Positions 45,690-56,339 of a stretch of 64,000 nt of DNA are shown one piece after another. Under the pieces are notes generated by a model. That model saw only the letters and a list, made by a program, of their open reading frames with translations. It was not told the DNA's origin and ran no database searches. The translations under genes and the position numbers were made by a program. The stretch spans positions 1 through 64,000 of the forward strand of contig JACCGJ010000229.1 of the NCBI GenBank assembly GCA_013407085.1, given 5' to 3'. The DNA is from Atriophallophorus winterbourni (taxonomy: Eukaryota; Platyhelminthes; Trematoda; Plagiorchiida; Microphallidae). The number at the start of each line of letters is the position of its first letter. The stretch's first letter is position 1.

Positions 45690-47006
45690 GGGATGATCAT
45701 CCATCAGAGACACTTGAATATTAACTTCGAGCCGTCTTGGATTACACATCCCTTTATAACCAAGTTTTAATATTTACAAGCATGAAGAGATCAGACCGGC
45801 CGTCTACCTTAGAACTAATACTTACATCAGATCACATAGCTGTAGAGAATATCGTTTATAAACCGCCAATCGGACGAAGCGATCACGTTGTCCTAGAATT
45901 CGAGTACGTTTGTAGCGCTAGGCGCAACAGTGACGGAATGAAATGCGTCAGAAGGGTGAACTACCGTGCTCTGTGTGCGGAGTTAAACAGCACTAGTTTC
46001 GCACAACTGGATTACTCCGATGCGGGTAGTCATTGGCGCTCTCTCTTACAGCACCTGAAATCTATGTTGGAGGAAAATTCAATGTTCGTTTTTAAGAAAA
46101 CGTCTCAACGTAATAAATTTATACTACGAAGCAGTAGCATGGGAATTTCACAAGACTACCAGCACAGCTGATTCTTGGGCACAATTTGCACGACTGCGAC
46201 ACAAAGTTATCAGCTTAATTCGAGATGATAAATAAGGTTTACAATCGCAATTGATTTCTTGCCATACTCCGAAGCTCTTGTATAGACTCGTAAACGATAG
46301 AACGGATATTAAACCCGGAGTCTTTGTCCTACGAACTTCGTCCGGCTTCACTGAATCCATTAATCAGACCGTTGACCTGTTAGCAGATTTTATGCCGGAG
46401 TTTTTGCGCCGAAATACACTGAGACTGATCAGAAACCAATCATTCGACTTGACCGACCGACCTTGTGCGAAATATTGATTACTCCTATGGTGGTAGCGCA
46501 GAACTTACGAAAATTAAACGTAAAGAAATCTCAAGGAACATACGAGATAAATCCAGAGCTGCTCATAAAAGACGGACAAATAATACGCATTTTAAAAGGT
46601 GGTTGCCGTTCTGAAGTTAAAAGTTACAGGCCGGTGACATTGCTGTCTTCGGTATCAAAAGTTTTTGAGCGAATAATAACCGCAGATATAGTATGACATC
46701 TGGAAACGAACCAAATTTTGGCAGAAATCGCTCTTGACTAACAAATTTGCTGATTAGCTTAGACGATTGAACGAGGGTTGTAGATGCGAGGGGCTGTAGT
46801 CATGCCTGCTACCTGGACAGTTCTAAAGCTTTCGACAGAGTTGATCATAATTTTCTCTTGAACAAGCTAAAGAAACGCGGTATTCTTGGAATACAATATG
46901 AATTGTTAGGTGATTACCTCAGCAACAGACACATCAGAATTCGTGTGGACGGCCTATTATTGAAGAAAATCAATATCACTAGCGGTGTTCCGCAAGGTTC
47001 AGTGTT
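45690..47006 (+). pseudogene. CR1-like LINE: endonuclease C-terminus to RT palm, broken
   Basis: The + strand gives RPSTLELILTSDHIAVENIV, then PPIGRSDHVVLEFEYVC (end of the endonuclease domain with the SDH motif). A linker LLYRLVNDRTDIKPGVFVL, then NLRKLNVKKSQGTYEINPELL, RILKGGCRSEVKSYRPVTLL, a broken SKAFDRVDH-like stretch near 46823, and SGVPQGSV near 46980-47006 follow. Several stops. The sequence stops in the middle of the GVPQGSVLGP motif, where a Penelope-like element begins. Confidence 0.8.
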
Positions 47007-47764
47007 TAAATTATTGAGATAACTATGAAATGTTTCTAGCCTGTTGCGCTTTATGATGTCGAATGTATTGTCGACATAGTACCACTATATTTTTAGTTTA
47101 AACACTTCGTTTCTCAAATCTATCTATTCGAAGTGCTTCATGTACATATTCGCCAGCACTAAGGAAATATGTGAGCCCATCTCTAAACCATCGTTTTGCC
47201 TGTATAGCTGTCCATTAAATAAGAAGTGGTTCATATTTAGACAAATTGCTACACCGTTGACGATTTGTTGTACACCTAAGTTGGTACGATCCTTCAAGGT
47301 TATTTCGCTAATTCTAAAGCGCTTGTAGTGTCAACATTCGTGAACAAGTAGCTTACGTCAAAGCTAACCATCATCTCATCCTCCCCAATTGTTACGGTAC
47401 TTAAGCGACGAACAAAATCAAACGAGTTCTTAATAAAAGAATTCGTGTTACCAAGCCGTGGTTTCAAAAGCTGGGCAAGGTATTTAGCCAATTCGGGTTT
47501 TGGGGATACAATGCAGACTACAATGGGCCTCAAGAGGACGGCTACCTTATATAACTTCGGAAGTCCGTAGAATCTGAGGGTCTGAGCAGATTTTTGGTAG
47601 AGCATGAACCATAATTTTTGACCAAGGTTTTCCTTAATTCCTCGCAGGGTTCTCTTACGGTTATTCGTAATGGTCGTAGCTCTACGGTCGTCAATAAGCT
47701 GATACGGACCTTCAGCAAGGTGTAACTCTGCTTTATCTCTATAATCACTTTTAGAAAGAATCAC
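47007..47764 (-). pseudogene. Penelope-like element RT, inverted 5' segment
   Basis: On the - strand: GIKENLGQKLWFMLYQKS, LRFYGLPKLYKVAVLLRPIV, LAKYLAQLLKPRLGNTNSF, IKNSFDFVRRL, then MMVSFDVSYLFTNVDT (palm A). After a frameshift near 47315 come FNGQLYRQNDGLEMGSHISL and ANMYMKHFE, then WYYVDNTFDIIKRN. These are the standard Penelope-like motifs (R.YGLPK.HK..PLRPI, SFDV.SLFTNVP, Q.DG..MGSP.S, YVDD). The catalytic YVDD has become YVDN, and stops are present, so it is inactive. Confidence 0.85.
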
Positions 47765-47890
47765 GGAAGTGATAAGACGGGGTGTGAAATCTTATAGGGA
47801 AAGACTTCACGCCGAATCAGTTGAAATTACAAAGCCTAGGGCGAATGTGGTAAACAAGGTGGATGGGGCGGATATCTGAACAATCTGGCG
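47765..47890 (+). pseudogene. Penelope-like element C-terminal end, + orientation
   Basis: On the + strand TEVIRRGVKSYRERLHAESV, then EITKPRANVVNKVDGADI, stop, and TIWRSVL resembles the region after the GIY-YIG endonuclease in Penelope-like proteins (ESIEI.K....VN..DG..I...W..VL). It joins head to head with the inverted RT segment. The endonuclease itself is not present. Confidence 0.55.
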
Positions 47891-48652
47891 TTCGGTTCTG
47901 CAGCGGATAAGGGTTAACGTGCATAACACCTAATGTGCAAATGGATTATGTAAGCTGTGTGTAAGCGGACGCCGTTCGCACGTGCACACTAAATAAACAA
48001 TTTAGGGATTAACACAGCATTTAGAGGGTGTGATCAATTGTCTTGATCACGCCTGTCTATCTTAGAGAACTCAAGAGGGCACACGATTCGGCTTTAATTA
48101 CCCCACACTCGTTACCTGTCTACCCGTCTATTTTGTTATAATTTACACATCGTGTACATTGAGTCGTCCGTTATCCACCAGCGATGCCCTCAAGGCATGA
48201 TTGTGCCAATCGGTCAAGATTCTACTAGGTAAATGACAAAGAACAAAACACAGCCCATCTTTTATAGGCTAACCTCATACCCACAGTAAATTCCTCAGCC
48301 TGCTTTGCATGATGAATTGGATGTGGGGCGATAGCCGATGATGTTCTTCCTCTGCTCCTGATTTTGGACAGGTTGTCGCTCGTGCGGTGTTTACGAAATT
48401 TTTCCGCAACACGGTTGTTGATGTCGATCTTTTAGGCGCTTTCGTTGCACCCGATGTTAGTGTTTGGCATGTTTTGCGAAAGCTCTTGATAGAGACGTTT
48501 TCCGTAGTGCACTTAGCGCTCTACAAGATGTTGAATTCCCTTATGAGGTCAAAAGACTAACGAGCGTTGATTACGGTAATTAGTTGGCACATTACATGCT
48601 TTATTTCGTGCGAACTAACAGTAAACTAATCATATAAATCCCGATCGTTCTA
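47891..48652. other. possible Penelope-like 3' region
   Basis: Non-coding; may be the 3' UTR of the Penelope-like element. An AATAAA lies at 47990-47998. Nothing else supported. Confidence 0.35.
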
Positions 48653-48700
48653 TCCATGTCTGATGAGTGCTAACTACACGAAAGACGTTGACAGGTGTGT
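48653..48700 (+). ncRNA. possible hammerhead motif downstream of the Penelope-like element
   Basis: CCATGT, CTGATGA, GTG-CTAACTA-CAC, GAAA, GACGTT, then GACAGG. The two core blocks and a three-pair helix II are present. Helix I (TGT with ACA) is short and helix III is unclear. It has the same strand as the 47765 segment. Confidence 0.45.
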
Positions 48701-48945
48701 GTGAAGGAATTCCATGCAAATACGTATTTTTGCTAACAGCAAACTGATTTAATGAATTCAAGTTACTTCTAGAAATATATAGTTTAAGTTGCAGATCCAT
48801 ATCAATAGCTTGTACAAATCAAATCTTTGAACATAATCAAACAAATGCGATACCATGTTCCCTCAGAAATCAACCGAAAACGAACAAGATTTTGAAAATC
48901 TTCCACTATCATCTTTGCTCACGACCAATATGTTTTAGGACTACC

Positions 48946-49035
48946 CATGATTCAAGATTCAAGATTTATGGTTAAAAAAGCAAATAACTTTACAATAACC
49001 ATAGAGTCGAACTAAAGGTACAAATGTATATCGAA
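48946..49035 (-). repeat. LINE 3' end with TTGAATC tail
   Basis: The - strand ends ...ACCATAAATCTTGAATCTTGAATC. The same end occurs at 57576-57640, and a + strand version closes the LINE at 58690, so it marks a CR1-like 3' terminus. Confidence 0.7.
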
Positions 49036-49684
49036 ACCATATTAAATTTAAACTTGGTTTGTGATTGCACTGTTTCTATTTATTGTTACTTAGGCTCTCT
49101 CTCAATAAAATCAAATTCTTTTCTATAAATATGCATGTCGATGAAAATGAAGAGTGAAAATCGGAGAATACACTGTCAGTTATCGAGTTCGGATTATTAA
49201 CGGGGACATGCCACCCGCATATTAGATAAACTCGCCAGTCTTACAGAGCGAAGCGAATTTCATTCGTTTCTTGTTAGATGCTAACGATCGTCGTTGCCCG
49301 CAGTCGGTTAATTTCCTGCTGTCATCGCAGATAACCGGATTTCCAATCAATTGATTAAATATTTGGTCACTGTTTAATACTCCATCATTTTGATGAAAAT
49401 GTTTCCCACAGGCGGCGTCTGCAACTGCAGGTTGAAAATGTTGAAGACTCTCAGGTTTATTATTCATTACCTACTCGGTGTTCAAAGGTTTGTAGTTTAC
49501 CGCCGGCTTGATATAGTACTTCGCAAGACTAGTTGACATTTCCGAAGTATATTCCCAAGGGTTTCCTTGTTGATATTCAGTAGGGTGCATTTTATCATAG
49601 CATAACAGTATTTTTCATGAATATGATTCCCCGATCGGTCACGAACATTTTCCATTACATAATACTCCATAAGATAATACTCAT
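49036..49684. other. nothing certain
   Basis: A - strand frame at 49222-49467 (with NSDQIFNQLIGNPVICDD) may be more of a LINE linker, but I cannot confirm it. Confidence 0.35.
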
Positions 49685-49814
49685 TAAACATGTGTTTGGA
49701 CACATGTGATTGAACAGGTTGGTCGTGCCAGCCTTATCCAACAGTAGCATACAAGCGCTACTTGTTTACCATTCATTCACTGTCTCATGCACATGCGGAT
49801 CCTGATCTTACTGT

Positions 49815-49856
49815 CCCTACCTGATGAATGCAAACAGCACGAAACCGTTCGCGGGG
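49815..49856 (+). ncRNA. hammerhead ribozyme motif (family 1), nearly intact
   Basis: CCCTAC, CTGATGA, ATGC-AAACA-GCAC, GAAA, CCGT, TC, then GCGGGG. The core is complete, but helix II starts with an A-C mismatch, helix III is no longer palindromic (CCGT), and helix I has one mismatch. Confidence 0.7.
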
Positions 49857-50048
49857 TGTGTGTGATGGAAATGCATGCAAAAGAATATTGTGGTTCATGG
49901 TTATGGGTTTGACACCATTAAACCTGTGTTTGGACGCATGCAATTGAACAGGTTGGTCGTACCAGCCTTATCCAACAGTGGCATACAAGCGCTACTTGTT
50001 TACCATTCATCCACTGTTTCAAGCGCATGCGGATCCTGATGTTACTGT

Positions 50049-50091
50049 CTCTAGCTGATGAGTGCAAACAGCACGAAACCGGTGGTGGGGT
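50049..50091 (+). ncRNA. hammerhead ribozyme motif (family 1), cleavage base lost
   Basis: CTCTAG, CTGATGA, GTGC-AAACA-GCAC, GAAA, CCGG, TG, then GTGGGG. The base before cleavage is G instead of C, which hammerheads do not cut well. Confidence 0.7.
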
Positions 50092-50145
50092 GTGTGTGTG
50101 ATGGAAATGCATGCAAATGAATATTTTGATAATAATATTTATTAT

Positions 50146-51349
50146 GATTGAATCCATGTTACCGAGCAATTTGGATGAAGTGGTATCGAATTACTCATGT
50201 TTCGATTGTTGCTTTTCATTAAATATGGTCCCATTGCCAGTTAGAAAGACTGGTGTTACAAATACCCGAAGAGAAGATGTAGCTAATGTAGGGAATATTA
50301 ATTTCTACTTATACTTCATTCTGTTTCGAAAAAAATTAATGTCGTGTATGGCAAAATGCTCATTCTTTAATTGCTGTTGCTTGTTAGAAAGTTGCATTGA
50401 TGGGGTCGTAGCTGTAAAATTACAGTTTATGCCCACAACCTCAATACAGCTTTCTTTGACACAAATGGTCTATTTTGAACTTTTCAAAGGTTGATCACTA
50501 TCTAATGAAGCCCAATGTATCTGCACTTCGTGATTCCCCGAGACAATGTCCATACGCAGTTTGGCATATATTTTCTTAGATGAATAAAATTTGTTTAAAA
50601 CGTTCATATTAATTTCTAGCGAATAATATTATTTTAATCATACAAGCTGTTCGTGCTAACGCGGACGAAAACAAATATTAAAAATTCGGGATATTATTAC
50701 CCAGAATTTATTCGGTTGATAATGCAATCGTTTACGATTATTCAAAAGTATATATTAAATCTATAATAATCTTCATTCTGTTTAAAATAAAAACACTTTC
50801 TTCTCAATTGTGCAAAATCGATATCCTTAGACAAACCACTAACCAATATTACAGTTGAGAATGATTAATTTGACCGAGCGCAATAGCCAACTCGGCGGGG
50901 GATATGAGCAACACATTAATTTAGCTAACTCATTTATTTCGAAGTATTTGGGTAAACCACTTGATGCACAGCAAAATAAACAAACGGCTAGACACCAGGG
51001 AATTTTTTAATGTATAGTTTTGTGCAATATGTCAGAACGTGATGGGCTATGGTAAAACTGTCGACTCGAGATGTGGAAATTCCCAGTGGGTTCCGAGGCT
51101 ATCTGCACCTTTTCATTAGGTTCTCTTGATCTTGGGTCATTAGCTTACAAGTGCTGCACTATTATTTGCCACAAAGTGAGTTCGCTTTATTATTCGTTTC
51201 ATTTAAAATATGCATATTTGCAGAGAACTCAAGAAGATGGATGAGAAGCATCTCGATCTTACGAATGCAGAATCTCACTGTTTCTCCCTTTTAAGATTCA
51301 TAGGTATGAAAACAGACTAAAACTCAGCCTATACGGGAACATTTGATTT
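50146..51349. other. AT-rich intergenic, nothing certain
   Basis: A 127-codon frame at 50111-50494 has no motif. The phrase GGGGATATGAGCAACACATTA at 50898 recurs from family 2 near 29475, so a small family 2 fragment is present. Confidence 0.4.
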
Positions 51350-52105
51350 TATAATCCGCAGCCGCATTCGAAAATGGATAACCGTGTAAAATTCGGCATG
51401 GGCTACACACTGGATCACTCGAACAGACGTATCCTAGGACATTTTCTAAATATCCCAAAAATTTGACACTCTTATTTCGCGAAGACAAACCATAGCACCA
51501 TTAGATGCTGATAGACCCGACAGAAAGAAGTTCTGAGATATTTTACACGATTGTACACAACGAGACTAATGTTGAACCGGGATTTTTTCCTATTTACACT
51601 GCGGACGCATGGACAGGCACTGCTAGGGATATAGCTGATGCCCTAGCAAAATTTTACGCATAAGTCTTTTTCTCCAAATGTTGTGTCCCTGTCAACACCT
51701 TTGCCAGGTTCAATAGAGGTGGAATGCCCGAGTGATGTCGATGTGAATCCGACGGTTGTCCGAAAGCATTTACATATGCAAAACGCTAACAAATCTTAGG
51801 GGGATACGGAATAACGCCGGTTATTACGAAGTCATGTGAGCTGAAGCTTTGCCGCGTACTGTGATTTATATAAACACACTTAATAGGGGAATCGTAACAG
51901 ATGACTGGAAAACCAGAGTTCTTACACGAATCTACAAGGGTGTCAGTCGTTAGGATATATATATATATATATCGCAGAGTCATCTCGAAATCTGGGTATG
52001 CGGAAATTTGAAAAACAGTCTGCAGTTCGAGGCCGTCTATAAGCGTGCGTGCAACGTACTCAGCTTACTCAGACGAATTTGTCAAAAGTGCTCAATACAT
52101 ACATA
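51350..52105 (+). pseudogene. CR1-like LINE linker region, decayed
   Basis: Broken + strand codons give patterns like ECPSDVDVNPTVVRKHL and GGYGITPVIMKSCEL (about 51720-51845), resembling the region between endonuclease and RT (V...L..LN..KS.G.DGI.P.ILK.C). A (TA)n run at 51955-51971 interrupts it. Confidence 0.55.
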
Positions 52106-52679
52106 CATTCAACTTTGAACTATACAATACAATCTTGGACACAATGGATGGAAAAAGATATCTTACACACATACCTGGAAAAACAAATTGCCAAAACAAA
52201 TTTCCCGTCGAAATTTCTTCTCTTCATGTCACAATTGGAATTACTTTTGCTCTTCCTTTGAAGCACATGGGCGCCAACATAAAAAGTAAGGATTTGTTTT
52301 ACTTTCATGCGTATTGTACATCTATTTCCTTTTTTCACCATTAATCTTGAATCGCACTATTTTTGCAGTTAGCATTAGCCCGAAAACTCTTAATACAGAA
52401 GAGAACAGTGTGAACACCCTTACATTTCTAGCATCAGAACGGAGACCATCTTTGTAAATCGGTTATATTTCTCCTATTTTCCAGTCGTTCGGTTTCTATC
52501 CCAAGATAAAGGACCAAATAACTGTGCTTGACAGGTTTTGATGTGCACTGGAGTTATCTCGCCTGTTCCGGAGATTGCTTTACATTTAGTTTTCATAAAT
52601 GTAATGCTACTACCAACGGAGCAATCCATATCTTATTCAAAGTCGTTCACTCATGATGGATCATGTATTCCAGAACCGG
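52106..52679. other. nothing certain
   Basis: Overlapping frames at 52045-52344 on both strands have no recognised domain. Confidence 0.3.
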
Positions 52680-53340
52680 TTTTTTGCCTTTGGGATTGAA
52701 TACTCCGGTATAAATGACTTCTCAGTTATCGGCGGTCTGTTTAACGGATTCAGAAATCAGACGAAGTTTTCATTGCAAAATCTGGTATAATATTGGTTCT
52801 ATCATTTAAGATTCGATATAATAGCTTCAGGTTCGATTTGAGAAATCAAGCGCGATTGGAAAGATTGTTTCTCGTCTCGACTAATCTGTGTTTTAGGGCC
52901 TTGTGAAAGTCACAGGCTCTGGACCATAGTTTCATCCAATTCATCTGCATGCTCAGTGATTTAAATTTAATATTTCGAAAAGTTTTCTTTAAAATATTGA
53001 GTGATTGTTTAGTGTGTTGTGATAGAGATAAACAATGTGGATCCGAATTGAAATTTGGAAATTCATTCACTATAAAGCGACACATGAGCGAGGAAGTTCA
53101 AGATTCTTGAAGATTGTGACACATTATGTTCCAGGCAAACTTCGCGTCTAAGGCTAAGCGAATTCTAGAACAACAGGATCGCTTCATCTGATTGGTGGTT
53201 TGTCTACAATATTCTCTCTACAGTGGAAAAATCTAATGTAAGTATTAGGTCCAGAGTAGACGGTTATTTCGATTCTCTCAAAAAGTTGAATCTATGAACG
53301 CGGATATAAAATGGTGCGTGATGATAATCAAGTGTTAGTG
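52680..53340 (-). pseudogene. CR1-like LINE endonuclease end and linker, decayed
   Basis: The - strand near 53150-53270 gives ENIVDKPPIR and DPVVLEFA, a decayed version of the VENIVYKPPIGRSDHVVLEFE block at 45847-45905. So it is the same family in opposite orientation. Linker sequence with many stops continues to about 52700. Confidence 0.6.
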
Positions 53341-53597
53341 ACGGATGTTCTTCTCGGCTATAAATTTGTGGAAGGTTAAAATTCAACGTTTATCAATAGT
53401 TGAGATTCGTACCGCGTTGTCACATAGTACAACCGACCCCGCAGTTTACAGTTTTGATCGGAATTTGCTGACGATAAACGGAAGGTCACTCCAATAATAC
53501 ATTCATCTCTTAAACTGATAATCATGGAGCACCAAAGTGTGTTGTTTAAGTCATTTTTTATTAATAGTAGTATATGACGTTCGAAAAAAGGACAGAA

Positions 53598-53641
53598 GCA
53601 CACGACCGGTTTTCGCGGTTATTGCCGCTCATCAGGTGTGC
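53598..53641 (-). ncRNA. hammerhead ribozyme motif (family 3), perfect helix I
   Basis: On the - strand: GCACAC, CTGATGA, GCGG-CAATAA-CCGC, GAAA, ACCGG, TC, then GTGTGC. Helix I (GCACAC/GTGTGC) and helix II (GCGG/CCGC) are fully paired. One additional A before CCGG is the only departure from the family 1 core. Confidence 0.78.
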
Positions 53642-53912
53642 GTATCCGTGACCTGACATTCGAACGCCATTCTGACTTTGTGCTAAACCCATTTATTTGC
53701 GATTTCGAGGATAAATTCCTCATTTGCAAATTGAAATTTAGCTTTTGATATGGGGACTAATCTAAGTCCCCACAGTTGGTGCAATGTAGCACCCGATAAC
53801 TGTTTGGAATATTTTTGCAACATTCCAATACAGCAAGATGGTAGTTTTTGTTTTAAATCAGATTTTTATTACTAGAAGTAGTATATGACGTTCTAAAAGC
53901 AGGACAGAAGCC

Positions 53913-53950
53913 AAGACCGGTTTTCGCAGTTAATTGCATCGATCGAGAGC
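53913..53950 (-). ncRNA. hammerhead ribozyme motif (family 3), decayed
   Basis: TCGATCGATGC replaces the CTGATGA segment; GAAAACCGGTC is kept. Confidence 0.55.
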
Positions 53951-54029
53951 CTCATTGTTCATCCGGCTACACCTAAAAAAATGATTATTTGAAGTAGTAC
54001 CTCTTCCTTCATCGCTTAAAGAGTCCCGG

Positions 54030-54443
54030 CTAAATTCAAGGAAATTCAAGGTTTTTAATGATGGTTAAAAGCAACCAAGCTTAGCAATACCATAGGCTGG
54101 AAAAAGAATTCGCATTTCGAAAGGATGTATCATAAGGAAACGAATAATTCAATAAATATTCTTCTAATTTCGTTTTAAAGTCATCACAAGCTAGTGGAGT
54201 GAGCAAGGTGAAAAGTAAACTGTTCCAAGTAAAACATACAAGGACTGAATAAAATCACCTTCTACAGTTCAAGCGGGAATGGGTTACCATCAGCCCATAT
54301 GTATGAGTCTTATTATTTCTCGTATCCTTTATGGGAATAAATCTTGTAATGTATGTTTTATGGTATGCAATATTTTGTAAATTTTCATAAGGTCTCCTCT
54401 GATTCATCGATCGGGAAAGTCGAACAACTTCAGGTGAGCTTTT
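54030..54443 (-). pseudogene. CR1-like LINE 3' end, split by an LTR
   Basis: The - strand begins with KLFDFP followed by RIRGDLMKIYKILHTIKH (near 54370-54425), the C-terminal RT block. A 3' UTR and an AACCTTGAATTTCCTTGAATT tail follow. The 5' continuation lies at 54847-54930, beyond the family E LTR. The LINE at 56340-57470 is the uninterrupted homologue. Confidence 0.7.
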
Positions 54444-54846
54444 AGGTTACGGCCCTAGCGGTGTTTGCTGATAGCGGCTCCTAGCATCGGTTTCGCTTTC
54501 GAACCCCCACGTCTTGGCTCATAGAACAACACGGGTACGCCGAATCTTATCTTTGCAGAACGAAAGTGTTGTTCTGTACATGGGTTGAAACAAAACAGAA
54601 AGAATGGATCTTGATACAGAGGCAGTGTGTGTTGTTCGTTGCCTGGCCGTGTTATTATATGTGATCCGCTTGCCCGTTGCTTCGCAACATTTGAATATGT
54701 ATTTGAAAAGTGGTCGATATGGCTGACCGTGGCGCGAAGATCGATAATTGTACACGTGACGTTGGTTGGGCTTTGAATTGTGTGTTGGCCAAAGGTTGAA
54801 TAGGTGGATGTGTACGATGGTGAAGGTGTAGAGACAATAGTCTGCT
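54444..54846 (-). repeat. solo LTR (family E) inside a LINE
   Basis: About 400 bases, similar to 38164-38562, running on the - strand from TGTAGCAGAC to GGCCGTAACC. Flanks AGCTT (left) and AGCTA (right) hint at a target-site duplication, and the LINE reads across it (GTGAGCT | AGCTATCC compared with GCGAGCTATCC at 56709). No internal region, so it is a solo LTR left by recombination. Confidence 0.7.
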
Positions 54847-54930
54847 ACAAGCTATCCTTTATTTGCAAGGCTTGTTTCGGATGAAGAGAACTAGTTTTGT
54901 TGAGCGGTGATAGATTCGCTGACATTTCCC

Positions 54931-56339
54931 CTTAGAAGACCTCGGTGATATGAATCTTTCATAACTGACAGTTATCTCGTGTGAAGTGGGTGATGGCAAC
55001 CAATATGATCTGTTGATTTTCCTTGTCTTTACAAGCGACTTCGGGCAACAAGCCCAGAGTCAACAATCAAACAGCGCCCACCACTTCCCATGTTATTTCG
55101 ACGGAGTAAAAGAAGAAGAATGCAAACGATTCATTCGCATATATTTGAAATTTAATTTCTAAGCTCCGTACGAAGCGATGTATATTGAGTTAAGTCACTT
55201 GCCATGACATTTTACTATGGATGACTACATGTTACGTGGGCTGCAACATATCTCTCTAGGATATATTAGGAAAAAACTATTTAGATGGTATACTTCGAGT
55301 ATGTTGGAAAGTACTAAAAGTATGTTGTGAAAAGTGTGATCAGGAGCACGTTTGCTACAACTGAAATCTGCTACCGAATAAGAACGTTTTTCATGGTGAC
55401 CTCTGAAGACTTTTCCAGAATTGAATATAACCAAAAGACAATGGAATTTTAAATCATTTATCGTTAATCTAGCTTACACGCTTTTCGAATAACTTACCCG
55501 GTCAACTTTGGTTTTAATCTGCGATTTACTCATTTTCGCCTCTTACTCTTCACTGCCTGGAGTTGGAATTGGTGAAGTACCAGTGACATCACGTAACTAA
55601 TGACGCCCAATTCTAATGAACTCCGGTCACATAGCGTCGAATCCTTCCCTACGAAATCGCCACGGATCATTCAACGGCATTTTACATGACGTTGCAACGG
55701 ATTTTAATCAAATCTCGTGCACTATACTTTGCAGTACAACTGTCAAGGTCAACGATTGTGCAAACGTTGTCTTGTATCCATCAATCATTCAATTAACCCG
55801 ATTTAGGTGAAGTTGAAATAGAAGGCGATCAGCGAAAAATGTTTGAAAAATACCCGTTACCTAAGTTTGTAGAACACAACCCACTTGACTTGCACTCGAA
55901 AATTTTCATATAAATGTTTAAAATTTACGCAATTCAGTGATGGAAATATCTTGCTTGTGGTATCTAAGTTGTGCGCTTATCATGCATCCGTTGTGCTATC
56001 TCGGAGAATGGCAAGAAGTAGAGTGCGTCATGCATATCTGAAAGCTGAAGAAGTTTTATTTAATCCTACTCAGGTTCTTTCAGGCAAGGTAGAGATTCAG
56101 AATGGTAGCCACACTAAGCAGGTTTAATCAAATATTTGAATATTTAAAAACGAACATACGTTTGGTCGAAATCACGACCGATATCGTTGCGGGTTTTGCA
56201 ACTAATTGGGGTACCGCTGATAACCGTGTTGATTCACAAATTCCACGATACATGAGATAATTGAACCACGATTTTCATGATTTAGATACGTAAAATCAAA
56301 TTAGTGATAAATCATCCAACTCAAGTTAATCCAAGGTAA
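54931..56339. other. nothing certain
   Basis: The + strand frame at 55885-56127 (SRRMARSRVRHAYLKAEEVLF) is basic and helix-prone, and could be an ORF1-like or gag-like remnant. I do not recognise it. Confidence 0.35.

Larger units (their letters stand above)
49685..50145 (+). repeat. hammerhead repeat family 1, tandem pair
   Basis: Two + strand units, hammerheads 234 bases apart, each preceded by GGTTGGTCGT(G/A)CCAGCC, CAAGCGCTACTTGTTTACC and CGCATGCGGATCC. An intergenic location, outside CCNY. Confidence 0.8.
53535..53965 (-). repeat. hammerhead repeat family 3, tandem pair
   Basis: Two units about 310 bases apart share TTTTTATTA, AGTAGTATATGACGTTC, AGGACAGAAG and GACCGGTTTTCGC. The unit length and sequence differ from families 1 and 2, but the hammerhead position in the unit is the same kind. 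Confidence 0.72.
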
